A stretch of DNA of 64,000 bases from Acidovorax sp. 69 (GTDB lineage: Bacteria > Pseudomonadota > Gammaproteobacteria > Burkholderiales > Burkholderiaceae_C), in assembly GCF_002797445.1 (NCBI RefSeq), contig NZ_PGEP01000001.1, positions 4,588,501-4,652,500 on the forward strand, given 5' to 3'. The notes below the pieces were generated by a model that saw only the letters and a list, made by a program, of their open reading frames with translations, was not told where the DNA came from and ran no database searches. The translations under genes and the position numbers were made by a program. Below are positions 43,298-51,900 of the stretch, piece after piece (within the stretch, counting starts at the first letter, position 1; the number at the start of each line of letters is the position of its first letter).

Positions 43298-44593
43298 TCA
43301 GGTGCCCACCACCGTACGCCAAATTTCCCCCGCGCGCGACACCCCAAACAGCACCAGCCCGATCAACCCACCCACCACCGTCCCATTGATCCGGATGTAC
43401 TGCAGATCCTTGCCAATGTTCAACTCAATCAGCTGCGTCATCTCTTCCGTATCCCACCGCCGCACCGTGTCCTCGATATGCTGCGCCACAAACTGCGACA
43501 CGTCGGGCGCCAGGCCCTGCACCCAGTGCTCCAGCCGATCGTTCAGCGACTGCCGCAGCGCGGCATCCCCGGCCAGCGACTGACCCAGCCACAACCCCAG
43601 GCTACGCACCTGCCGCGCCACCACCGAATCGGCATCGGCCAGGTCGCGTTTCAATGCACCGCGCAAGTCCTGCCAAAGGGTCTGCACATAACCCGCCACC
43701 GTCGCATCGGTCTGCAAGTAAGTGCGGATCTCCTCGCCTTTGCGCAGCCAGTCGGGGTCGCTGCGCAAGCGCTCGATAAAACGCTGCACGGCCGTATCAA
43801 ACTGCGCACGCAAGGCGTGCTGCGGGTTGGCAGCCACGTCGGCCATCACGCTCTCCAGCGCGCGGGCCAACAGGGCAGAGCCCTTGTCGCCAAGCCAGTC
43901 GCTGGGCAATAACTTTTCGGTGCGTGGGTGGTCCTTCTTGAGCCAGGCCACGATGGTCTGCGCCACCCAGGCGCGGGTCTGCTCGTTCTGCAGCAGCTCG
44001 ATGAGCTTGCCCAGCACATCGTCCAGCAGCGCCTGGTGGCGGCCGTTGTGCGTGAGGGTGTCGAGCACGGCGGCCAGCGCGCGCGACATGTCCACCTGCC
44101 CGATCAGCGTGCGCGCCGCTTTTTGAATGAAGCGTTCCACCTGCGCGTCCTGCACGGTCTCCAGCGCGGCCGACGCCAAGCGCGTAGCCTGGTGCCCCAA
44201 CAGCGCGGCGTTACCGGGCGCCACCAGCCACTGCGCCAGCCGCTCGGCGGGGTCGTGCCGGCGGATCAGCGCGACCAGCGAGGGCACGTCCAGAAACTTG
44301 TCGCGCACAAACGTGGCCAGGTTGCGGCCGATGCGCGCCTGGTTGCGCGCGATGACGGCGGTGTGCGGGATGGGCAGGCCCAGCGGGCGGCGGAACAGCG
44401 CCACCACCGCGAACCAATCCGCCAGCGCGCCCACCATGGCGGCCTCGGCCATGGCCTTGATGCAGTTCAGCAGCAAGCCGCGCTCGACCACGCTGGTGGC
44501 AATGAACACGGCGGTCACCAGCAGCAGCAGGCCCAACGCCTGTCGCTTGGCCCGGCGCAGGGCGAGGGTTGCGCCATCCGTCTCGGGCTTCAT
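43298..44593 (-). CDS. DUF445 family membrane protein
   Basis: A 431-residue protein. An N-terminal hydrophobic helix (GLLLLVTAVFIATSVVE) is followed by AMAEAAMVGALADWFAVVAL and FRRPLGLPIPHTAVIARNQA, the DUF445 signature. A long helical middle ends with a C-terminal membrane helix (GTVVGGLIGLVLFGVSRA). Function of the family is unknown, with a cell-envelope role suspected. The stop codon abuts a dispersed repeat. Confidence 0.9.
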   Translation of the reverse strand: MKPETDGATLALRRAKRQALGLLLLVTAVFIATSVVERGLLLNCIKAMAEAAMVGALADWFAVVALFRRPLGLPIPHTAVIARNQARIGRNLATFVRDKFLDVPSLVALIRRHDPAERLAQWLVAPGNAALLGHQATRLASAALETVQDAQVERFIQKAARTLIGQVDMSRALAAVLDTLTHNGRHQALLDDVLGKLIELLQNEQTRAWVAQTIVAWLKKDHPRTEKLLPSDWLGDKGSALLARALESVMADVAANPQHALRAQFDTAVQRFIERLRSDPDWLRKGEEIRTYLQTDATVAGYVQTLWQDLRGALKRDLADADSVVARQVRSLGLWLGQSLAGDAALRQSLNDRLEHWVQGLAPDVSQFVAQHIEDTVRRWDTEEMTQLIELNIGKDLQYIRINGTVVGGLIGLVLFGVSRAGEIWRTVVGT

Positions 44594-44626
44594 CCGGGCA
44601 AGCCCACCGACCTCGACCGCAACCGG

Positions 44627-45766
44627 TCAGGCAGCCGCTGCAATCTGGTCCAGCGCCTTCGACAAATGGCCCACGGTGCGGTCCACGTTGTGCCATTTTT
44701 CCAGGCCAAACAGGCCGACACGGAAGGTCTTGAACTCAGGGCCTTCATCGCACTGCAGTGGCACGCCAGCGGCGGTCTGCAGGCCCACTTCCATGAACTT
44801 CTTGCCGTTCTGGATGCCGGGGTCGGTGGTGTAGCTCACCACCACGCCGGGCGCCTTGAAGCCCTCGGCGGCCACGCTGGGGAAGCCGCGCGCTTCGAGC
44901 AGCGCACGCACCTTGGCGCCCAGTTCGATCTGCTCGTCGCGCACCTTGGCAAAGCCGTATTCACGCGTTTCCTGCATCACTTCGGACAGGCGCACCAGCG
45001 CATCGGTGGGCATGGTGGTGTGGTACGCGTGCTGGCCCTTTTCGTAGCCTTCGGCGATCTGCATCCACTTCTTGAGGTCGCACGAAAAGCTACTGCTGGT
45101 GGTGCCGTCAATCGCCACCCGCGCGCGTTCGCTCAGCATCACCATGGCGCAGCAGGGCGAGCCGCTCCAGCCCTTTTGCGGCGCGGAAATCAGCACATCC
45201 ACACCCGTGGCCTGCATGTCCACCCACATGGCGCCCGACGCCACGCAATCGAGCACAAACAGCGCGCCCACCTCATGGGCCGCAGCCGTCACGGTGCGGA
45301 GGTAGTCGTCGGAGAGGATGATGCCGCTGGCGGTTTCAACGTGCGGCGCAAACACCACCTTGGGCTTTTCGGCACGGATGGTGGCTGCGACTTCTTCAGC
45401 GGGGCATGGCGCCCACGGCGCCTGCGGGCCGCTGCCCTGCTGGCGCGCCTTGCACACCACCGAGCCGCCGCCCAGGCCCTTGTCGGCGTCAAAAATCTGC
45501 GTCCAGCGGTAGCTGAACCAGCCGTTGCGCACGATGAGCACTTTTTCCTTGTTGGCAAACTGGCGCGCCACGGCTTCCATGCCGAAGGTGCCGCTGCCGG
45601 GCACCAGCACCGCGGTGTGGGCGTGATAGACCTCTTTCAGCGTGCCCAGAATGTCCTGCACCACGCCGGTGAAGCGCTTGGACATGTGGTTGAGCGCGCG
45701 GTCGGTGTAGACCACCGAGAATTCAAGCAAACCATCGGGATCGATATCGGGCAGCAGTCCGGGCAT
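44627..45766 (-). CDS. class V aminotransferase (alanine-glyoxylate/serine-glyoxylate type)
   Basis: A 379-residue PLP enzyme. HTAVLVPGSGTFGMEAVARQ binds cofactor phosphate; the DCVASGAMWVDM segment holds the Asp that contacts the PLP ring; Lys198 in ISAPQKGWSGSP forms the Schiff base. The FSCDLKKWM insertion and AYHTTMPTDALVRL support the AGT branch. It transfers amino groups to glyoxylate or pyruvate. A GlcD-like enzyme about 3 kb away could supply glyoxylate, which is speculative. Confidence 0.9.
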   Translation of the reverse strand: MPGLLPDIDPDGLLEFSVVYTDRALNHMSKRFTGVVQDILGTLKEVYHAHTAVLVPGSGTFGMEAVARQFANKEKVLIVRNGWFSYRWTQIFDADKGLGGGSVVCKARQQGSGPQAPWAPCPAEEVAATIRAEKPKVVFAPHVETASGIILSDDYLRTVTAAAHEVGALFVLDCVASGAMWVDMQATGVDVLISAPQKGWSGSPCCAMVMLSERARVAIDGTTSSSFSCDLKKWMQIAEGYEKGQHAYHTTMPTDALVRLSEVMQETREYGFAKVRDEQIELGAKVRALLEARGFPSVAAEGFKAPGVVVSYTTDPGIQNGKKFMEVGLQTAAGVPLQCDEGPEFKTFRVGLFGLEKWHNVDRTVGHLSKALDQIAAAA

Positions 45767-45794
45767 GGTGAAAAATCTCCGTCAAACAGGGGCG

Positions 45795-45813
45795 CCACCC
45801 CGGCGCGGGGTGG
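45795..45813 (-). terminator. GC hairpin after the carboxylase gene
   Basis: CCACCCC-GGCGC-GGGGTGG is a perfect 7-bp hairpin about 47 bp past the carboxylase stop and just before the aminotransferase start. It lacks a clear U-tract, so termination is uncertain. Confidence 0.3.
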
Positions 45814-45859
45814 GCTAGGCGGGCCAGCTTAGCACGCAGTGCACGGCACAAGCAGGCAC

Positions 45860-48800
45860 TTACCAGGTGTCGATGAACCGGTGCCCCAGCGGCGCCACCT
45901 GCGCCGACGCCAGCCCGCGTGCCAGCCACGCCCGCGTGTCGGCCGGGTCGATCACGGCATCGATCTCCAGCGTAGCCGCCATGTGCATCGCCTCACCATT
46001 GGCGTACGACTTGGCCAGCAGCTTGGCGAACAGCGCGTCGCGCTCGGGCCCTTCCGCCAACGCCTCCAGCTCTTTGCGAAAGCCCAGGCGCACGGCGCCT
46101 TCAAGCCCCATGGCACCAAACTCGCCCGTGGGCCACGCCACGGTGAACACGGGCGCATGAAAGCCCCCGGCCGTCATGCCCATGGCGCCCAAACCGTAGC
46201 CTTTGCGCAGCACCACGCTGAAGGTGGGCACGCGCAGGTGGGCGGCGGTGACGAACAGGCGGCTGACGTGGCGCACCTGGGCCGTGGCTTCGACCTCGGG
46301 GCCGACCATGAAGCCGGGCGTGTCCACCAGGCTCACGATGGGCAGGCCGTGCGCGTTGCACAGCTGCATAAAGCGCGCGCCCTTGTCGGCTGCATCGGCG
46401 TCGATGGCGCCGCCCAGGTGTTGCGGGTTGTTGGCCAGCAGGCCCACGGGGCGGCCTTCAATGCGCGCCAGCGCTGTGTGGATGCCCGCGCCGAAGCCGG
46501 TGCGCAACAGCAGCAGGCTGCCCTCATCGACCAGCCCCGCCATCGCCGTGCGGGTGTCGTACACGCGCAGGCGGTTCTCGGGCACCACGGATCGCAAGGC
46601 GCGTTGGTCGGGTGCGGACCATTGCGATGTGCGCCCCTGGAAGAACGACAGGTAGTGCCGCGCGGCAGCCACGGCCTCGGCTTCGTTCTCCACCAGCACG
46701 TCGATCACACCGTTGGCATGCTGCACGCGGCTGGGGCCGATCTGCTCGGGCTTGAAGATGCCCAGGCCGCCGCCTTCCACCATGGCAGGCCCGCCCATGC
46801 CGATGTTGCTGCCGCGTGTGGCGATGATCACGTCGCTGCAGCCCAGCAGCGCGGCATTGCCCGCAAAGCAGCGCCCGGCCGCGATGCCGATCACCGGCAC
46901 CTGACCCGACAGCGCAGCATAGCTGGCGAAGGTGTGCACATGCAGCCCCGCCACGATGGGCATGTCGGTATCGCCCGGGCGGCCGCCGCCACCTTCGGCA
47001 AACAGCACCACGGGCAGCTTCTGCGCTAGGGCAATGCCGAGCATGCGGTCGGTCTTGGCGTGGTTGCGCGCGCCCTGGGTGCCCGCGAGCACGGTGGCGT
47101 CGTACGACATGACCACGGCGCGCGATTGCTCTGGCCCGAACAGCGCGCCGTTGATGCCACCGATGCCCGTGACCATGCCGTCGGCGGGCGTATTGGCGAT
47201 GAGGTCATCCAGGCTGCGGCGGCGCGTTTGTGCAGCAATCGCCAGCGCGCCGTATTCGATGAAGCTGCCGTCGTCGCACAGGTCGGCAATGTTCTCGCGC
47301 GCCGTGCGGCTGCCTTGCGCGTGGCGCTTGGCAATCGCTTCGGGCCTTGCCGCATCGAGTGTGAACGCGTGGCGGTCCCGCACGCGCTGCAGGTCGGGGC
47401 GGATGTGATTGGGGTCGTGCGCAGCGCTGCCCTGCACTTGCACATCGGCCGCGTCGTCCACCGGGGCCAGCACCAGCAGCGGCTGCCTCGGCGCCACATA
47501 GCCACCGGCCACAGCCAGCAGCGCGCCCACGCGGCCCGCGTGCGGGGCCAGCAGCACATGCTCCATCTTCATGGCTTCGAGCACAGCCAGCTCGGCACCT
47601 GCGGTGACCACATCGCCCTCGGCCACGCTGAGTTGCACCAGGCGGGCGGGCATGGGGGCCCGCACGGCGTTCTCAGGGGCGGTCGGGATATTTTTCAGGT
47701 CTTTTTGGCCGATGGCGCCCGATTCATATGCACCGACAGCTATATTTTTTGCAGCAATCAATAGCTCTGGCAACACCGACTCCAGCCAGCGCGTGTGCAC
47801 CTGCTGGCTCTCCATTTCAGGCCGTGAGGCCAAGGCCTGCAGCAGCGCCAGGTTGGTGGCCACGCCCTCGATGCGACATTCGGCCAGCGCGCGCTGCGAG
47901 CGGCGCAGTGCGTCCGCAAAACGCGGGCTGCGCGTGTGCACGATGAGCTTGGCCAGCAGCGTGTCGTAGTGCGGCGACGGCGCGGCGCCGGCCACGCCGT
48001 GGGTGTCCACGCGGATACCGGGCCCGGCGGGCAGGTCAAAGCGGGTCAGCGTACCGCTGCCGGGCATGGCACCGCCCTGCGCATCCAGCGTCTCGGCGTT
48101 GATGCGCCACTGCACGGCAAAGCCCAACACGGCGGGCGGTGCCGCAGGGTCGAGGCCAATGTCCTGCAACGTGCGACCCGCGGCCAGCGCGATCTGCGCC
48201 TGCACCAGGTCCACGCCCGTGACCTCTTCGGTGATGGTGTGCTCCACCTGCAGGCGTGGGTTGCATTCGATGAACACGAAGGGCAGGTCGGTGGAAGCCA
48301 GGTCCACCAGAAACTCGAACGTGCCCAAGCCCTCGTAGGCCACCGCGCGCGCCATGGCCAGGGCGGCGGCGGTGAGCGACAAGCGCAGCGGCGCGGGCAG
48401 CGAGGGGCTGGGCGCGATCTCGACCACCTTCTGAAATCGCCGCTGCAGCGTGCACTCGCGCTCGCCCAGGGCCATCACCTGGCGACCATCGCCCAGCACC
48501 TGCACTTCAATATGGCGCGCGTTGCCCATCAGGCGCTCCACGTACACGCCGTCCACACCAAAGGCCGCCTGTGCCTCGCTGCGGCAGCGCGCGTAGGCCG
48601 CGGGCAAGTCATCAGCCGACGCCACCGCGCGCATACCCCGCCCACCGCCGCCGCCGATGGCCTTGATCACGATGCCTGCCTGGGCGTGCTGCGCAAAGAA
48701 GGCCTGCGCCTCCTGCAGCGTCACCGCCGCCTGCGTTCCGGGCATCAGGGGCACGCCGCGCTGCTGCGCCAGCGCGCGGGCCTGCGCCTTGTCGCCGAAC

Positions 48801-49144
48801 AGCGCGAGCTGCGCAGGCGTGGGGCCGATGAAGCGCAGCCCCGCCTCGGCACAGGCTCGGGCAAAGTCGGCGCGCTCGCTCAAGAAGCCGTAGCCTGGGT
48901 GCACGGCATCGCAGCCCTGCGCCTTGGCAACGGCGATGAGGCGCGCACCGTCCAGGTACGCCGCAGGGCCGGTAGCGCCCAGCGCCACGGCGGCACTGGC
49001 TGCGTGCACATGGGGGCTGGCGGCGTCGTCGTCGGCATACACGGCCACGCTGGCAATGCCCAGGTCATGCAGGGCGCGCACGGTGCGCAGCGCGATCTCT
49101 CCCCGGTTGGCGACGAGGACATTGGCAAAGAGGGGCAAGGTCAT
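45860..49144 (-). CDS. single-chain biotin-dependent acyl-CoA carboxylase (BC-BCCP-CT fusion)
   Basis: A 1094-residue protein with all three parts on one chain. Biotin carboxylase is residues 1-455 (NVLVANRGEIALR, glycine-rich KAIGGGGGRGM at 161-171, FIECNPRLQVEHTITEEVTG). The biotinyl domain is about 490-565 with EAMKMEH (Lys526). The carboxyltransferase is about 570-1094 (RMLGIALAQKLPVVLFAEGG, LVDTPGFMVGPEVE, GAVRLGFRKELE). Residues about 461-485 of the linker are encoded by a dispersed repeat. The neighbouring acyl-CoA synthetase suggests they activate and carboxylate the same acid; the acid is unknown. Confidence 0.93.
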   Translation of the reverse strand: MTLPLFANVLVANRGEIALRTVRALHDLGIASVAVYADDDAASPHVHAASAAVALGATGPAAYLDGARLIAVAKAQGCDAVHPGYGFLSERADFARACAEAGLRFIGPTPAQLALFGDKAQARALAQQRGVPLMPGTQAAVTLQEAQAFFAQHAQAGIVIKAIGGGGGRGMRAVASADDLPAAYARCRSEAQAAFGVDGVYVERLMGNARHIEVQVLGDGRQVMALGERECTLQRRFQKVVEIAPSPSLPAPLRLSLTAAALAMARAVAYEGLGTFEFLVDLASTDLPFVFIECNPRLQVEHTITEEVTGVDLVQAQIALAAGRTLQDIGLDPAAPPAVLGFAVQWRINAETLDAQGGAMPGSGTLTRFDLPAGPGIRVDTHGVAGAAPSPHYDTLLAKLIVHTRSPRFADALRRSQRALAECRIEGVATNLALLQALASRPEMESQQVHTRWLESVLPELLIAAKNIAVGAYESGAIGQKDLKNIPTAPENAVRAPMPARLVQLSVAEGDVVTAGAELAVLEAMKMEHVLLAPHAGRVGALLAVAGGYVAPRQPLLVLAPVDDAADVQVQGSAAHDPNHIRPDLQRVRDRHAFTLDAARPEAIAKRHAQGSRTARENIADLCDDGSFIEYGALAIAAQTRRRSLDDLIANTPADGMVTGIGGINGALFGPEQSRAVVMSYDATVLAGTQGARNHAKTDRMLGIALAQKLPVVLFAEGGGGRPGDTDMPIVAGLHVHTFASYAALSGQVPVIGIAAGRCFAGNAALLGCSDVIIATRGSNIGMGGPAMVEGGGLGIFKPEQIGPSRVQHANGVIDVLVENEAEAVAAARHYLSFFQGRTSQWSAPDQRALRSVVPENRLRVYDTRTAMAGLVDEGSLLLLRTGFGAGIHTALARIEGRPVGLLANNPQHLGGAIDADAADKGARFMQLCNAHGLPIVSLVDTPGFMVGPEVEATAQVRHVSRLFVTAAHLRVPTFSVVLRKGYGLGAMGMTAGGFHAPVFTVAWPTGEFGAMGLEGAVRLGFRKELEALAEGPERDALFAKLLAKSYANGEAMHMAATLEIDAVIDPADTRAWLARGLASAQVAPLGHRFIDTW
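47690..47765. repeat. dispersed palindromic repeat, copy 6, inside a coding gene
   Basis: TTTTTGGCCGATGGCGCC, then CACCGACAGCTATATTTTTT and GCAGCAATCAATAGC, match the outer parts of the repeat family; the middle has diverged. It is read in frame (minus strand) as LLIAAKNIAVGAYESGAIG, the linker between biotin carboxylase and biotinyl domains. Its CAGCTATATTTTTT end matches copy 8 at 62060-62078. Confidence 0.6.
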
Positions 49145-49157
49145 GGTTTTGCTTCTG

Positions 49158-49207
49158 TTTTTATAGCTTTTAGCGCTTTACTGATAAGCGCTGGCGGCCA
49201 TCTTTTC
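49158..49207. repeat. dispersed palindromic repeat, copy 7
   Basis: TTTTTATAGCTTTTAGCGCTT, TACTGAT and AAGCGCTGGCGGCCATCTT form a clear copy; AGCGCTT and AAGCGCT are perfect inverses. It sits 14 bp upstream of the carboxylase start codon. Confidence 0.85.
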
Positions 49208-49313
49208 TTGTATTTCAGGGACTCACAGGACTGCGCATATCTCGCAGCGCTTGCAACTGACGGGGCCCACACCAGGGCTCCCGCGCAAGGGCCGCCCCGC
49301 TGCGCTGGGAGCG

Positions 49314-49351
49314 TCCCCCTCCCTAGCGCGAAGCGCGCAGAGAGAGGGGGA
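49314..49351. repeat. long hairpin within a second type of intergenic repeat
   Basis: TCCCCCTC and GAGGGGGA arms enclose an inner GCGC-GAA-GCGC stem. The surrounding 49258-49380 (CGCAAGGGCCGCCCCGCTGC ... GGCGCCGCAGGCGACTCAGG) resembles, from memory, a repeat common at gene ends in Acidovorax. It ends directly at the acyl-CoA synthetase stop codon. Confidence 0.6.
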
Positions 49352-49380
49352 AGGCGCCGCAGGCGACTCAGGGGGGTGTT

Positions 49381-51006
49381 TCATGCATCCCGCAACATGC
49401 GGCGCAGCACCTTGCCTGCGCCAGTAGCGGGCAATGCGTCGATGAATCGCACCTCGCGCGGGGCCTTGTAAGGCGCCATGTTCTCGCGGCACCAGGCCAC
49501 CAGCGCAGCGGCGTCCAGCGCCTGGCCGGGTTTCTTCACGATGAAGGCACGCACCACCTCGCCCTTTTCCGCATCGGGCACACCAATCACGGCGGCCTGC
49601 GCCACAGCGGGGTGTTTGATGAGCAGGGTCTCGACCTCTTCGGGGAACACGCTGTAGCCCGAGACCTTGATCATTTCCTTGAAGCGGCCGATGAAGGTGA
49701 GGTAGCCGTCCGCATCGATCTTGCCCATGTCGCCGGTATAGACCCAGCCATCCCGCAGCGTTTGGGCCGTGGCCTCGGGCTTTTTCCAGTAGCCCTTGAA
49801 GTTGCCGGGGCCGTGGATGATGATCTCGCCCACTTCGCCGGTGGGCAGCGGCGCGCCGGTGTCGGGGTCGACGATGCGGATGGTGTTGCCCGGCACCGGC
49901 TTGCCCTGGGTGCCCCACCGGATCGCCGCATAGGGCATGCAGGTGTCCATGGTGTGCGTTTCAGACAATCCGTAGGCAGCCTCGAACGCTATGCAATGGG
50001 GCGCAAAGGTTTGCCACTGCTGCGCCAGCGGCTCGGTGAAGGTGATGCCAAAGCTGGTGACCGGGTTCATGCGCAACGCGCTCCAGTCCATGTCCCTGGC
50101 GCCTGGCACCTGCATGAGCGCTCCGTTCATGGGTGCGATGCTGTACCACCACGTCACGCGGTGGCGCTCCAGGGCCTGCGCCACGCCCATCGCGTCGAAG
50201 CGGTACATGAGCACCGTCGTCGCACCCGTCAGGACAGGGATGTTGACGCCCATCAGCATGCCGGCGATGTGATACAGCGGTGCGACGGCCAGCAGCACAT
50301 CGCCCTCGGTCGCGTCGTTGCTGGCCACGGCTGCCGCTGTTTTGAAGCGCGCGTTTTCGTAGGTGAGCATGGCCCCTTTGGGCAAGCCCGTGGTGCCCGA
50401 GGTGTAGGTCATGAGCGCCACGTCATCCATGCCGACGATGACGGGAGTGGGTGTGCCACCGGCACTGGCCACGGCCAAGAAATCCTCACAGCCTGCGGGC
50501 ACGGGGGCTGCGGCCGCCTGCAGGGCCAGCAGCTCGGCGGGCACGTCGATGCGCGGCGCGGCAGGCAGCAGATCGCCGTAGCGCACCACAAACACATGTT
50601 GCAGCGTGGATTGGGCGCGTACCTTGTCGACGATGGGCAGCAACATATCGGCCGCTACGATCACGCGTGCCTGCAGGTCGGTGATCTGGTACTGCAGCTC
50701 ATGCTCTTTGTTGAGCGGCCCACACGGGCAGACGATGGCGCCGATCTTCTGGATGCCGTAATGCGCCATCACGTACTGCGGGCAATTGTTCATGAACAAA
50801 GCCACGGGCTCGCCCTTTCGCACACCCAACGCCTGCAGGCGTGCCGCGAACGCATCACTGGCCGCATCGAGCTGCGCCCAGGTGATGGGCTGCCCATACC
50901 AAAGGTAGGCGATGCGGTCGGGGGTTTCGCGCGCATGGCGGCGCAGGTGTTCGTGCAGGGGCAACGGTGCGACTGCAGTGGCGGGCACAGGGCGTGGTTC
51001 GGCCAT
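49381..51006 (-). CDS. AMP-forming acyl-CoA synthetase (class I adenylate-forming enzyme)
   Basis: A 541-residue ligase that activates a carboxylic acid with ATP and CoA. P-loop TYTSGTTGLPKGAM, substrate-site AYGLSETHTMDT, YTGDMGKIDADGYLTFIGR and the C-terminal catalytic Lys in TGAGKVLRRML are present. ATG 51006 has an AAGGAG ribosome site. It is transcribed toward the carboxylase and away from a TetR regulator. The substrate is unknown. Confidence 0.92.
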   Translation of the reverse strand: MAEPRPVPATAVAPLPLHEHLRRHARETPDRIAYLWYGQPITWAQLDAASDAFAARLQALGVRKGEPVALFMNNCPQYVMAHYGIQKIGAIVCPCGPLNKEHELQYQITDLQARVIVAADMLLPIVDKVRAQSTLQHVFVVRYGDLLPAAPRIDVPAELLALQAAAAPVPAGCEDFLAVASAGGTPTPVIVGMDDVALMTYTSGTTGLPKGAMLTYENARFKTAAAVASNDATEGDVLLAVAPLYHIAGMLMGVNIPVLTGATTVLMYRFDAMGVAQALERHRVTWWYSIAPMNGALMQVPGARDMDWSALRMNPVTSFGITFTEPLAQQWQTFAPHCIAFEAAYGLSETHTMDTCMPYAAIRWGTQGKPVPGNTIRIVDPDTGAPLPTGEVGEIIIHGPGNFKGYWKKPEATAQTLRDGWVYTGDMGKIDADGYLTFIGRFKEMIKVSGYSVFPEEVETLLIKHPAVAQAAVIGVPDAEKGEVVRAFIVKKPGQALDAAALVAWCRENMAPYKAPREVRFIDALPATGAGKVLRRMLRDA

Positions 51007-51088
51007 GGGTTTTGTCTCCTTTTTTTTATGCCACCGGTTCTGAGGGTTTGCGATAGGTGCTCTGCCTCGCCAGCGTATTGCCAATATA

Positions 51089-51100
51089 TACCGATCAGTA
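51089..51100. promoter_or_regulatory. 12-bp dyad, candidate TetR operator
   Basis: TACCGATCAGTA is palindromic except for one pair (TACYGATCRGTA) and lies between the divergent acyl-CoA synthetase and TetR genes, five bases before the TetR start. Its placement suggests autorepression and control of the synthetase. Confidence 0.5.
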
Positions 51101-51105
51101 GAACA

Positions 51106-51816
51106 ATGCTACCCATGGGTATAACCAAAGCGACAAACGCACCGCAAACAGCCAAGACGGCTGCCATTGCGCGCTCAGCAACGGCACGGGGCCGGCAAAA
51201 AACCGCCAACGCCAGCACTGATGAGAAACGCGAGCGCATTCTGAAAGCGGCTGAAAGTCTGTTTGACCAGCTGGGCTACGCCAACACCACCATGGAGCAC
51301 ATCGTGCGGCAACTGGGGGTGAGCAAGCCTTTCGTCTATTACTACTTTCGCAACAAGCAAGAGATCTTCGAGACCTTGTCGTGGCGGCCCGCCGTGGCCT
51401 GCTTCACTGCGATGGACTTCGCAGCAGACGACACCCGCCCGGCCCACGAGAAGGTGTGTATCGGCATTGAGCGTCTGGTACGCGCCACCTTGGAGCACCA
51501 CCCTGCCGCCTTCTTCTATTACCGCGAACCCCAGGTCTACCGGCCGGAGTACGTCACCGCACAGAAAAAGATGGCCAACCATTTCTACGCGCAACTGTGC
51601 ACCCAGCTCGAAGCAGGGCGACAAGCGGGCATGTTCGACTTTCGCGAGACACGCATCACTGCGCAGGCGGCGTGCAGCCTGCCGGGCTTTCTGTACAACT
51701 GGTACCGACCCGATGGGCGCCTGAGCCTTGACGAAGTGGTTCATGAGCTGTCGCTGCTGGCCTACCGGGTGCTGGGGTTGCAGAGTGCGCCCCTCCAGCG
51801 CAGCGCCAGCGTCTGA
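51106..51816 (+). CDS. TetR/AcrR-family transcriptional regulator
   Basis: A 236-residue repressor. After a polar, Ala/Thr-rich leader the HTH is RERILKAAESLFDQLGYANT, TMEHIVRQLGVSKPFVYYYF and RNKQEIFETL; the C-terminal domain is helical (HHPAAFFYYREPQVYRPEYV). ATG 51115 is an alternative start. It is divergent from the acyl-CoA synthetase and upstream of a LivK-type gene, so it probably controls uptake and activation of an organic acid, which is inference. Confidence 0.9.
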   Translation: MLPMGITKATNAPQTAKTAAIARSATARGRQKTANASTDEKRERILKAAESLFDQLGYANTTMEHIVRQLGVSKPFVYYYFRNKQEIFETLSWRPAVACFTAMDFAADDTRPAHEKVCIGIERLVRATLEHHPAAFFYYREPQVYRPEYVTAQKKMANHFYAQLCTQLEAGRQAGMFDFRETRITAQAACSLPGFLYNWYRPDGRLSLDEVVHELSLLAYRVLGLQSAPLQRSASV

Positions 51817-51900
51817 CACAGGCCACAAATCAGGCTTGCCCCCGCGCCCCGACATCCTTCATTTTTCTTGCCCACCAAAAAGCCACAACGGAGACATCTC

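Noticed and set aside
49612..51816. Very long plus-strand open frame (734 codons) antisense to the acyl-CoA synthetase
   Set aside because: Only the last part from about 51106 encodes a real TetR protein. The rest is the GC-driven mirror of the synthetase, with low-complexity His/Arg/Gly content and no domains.
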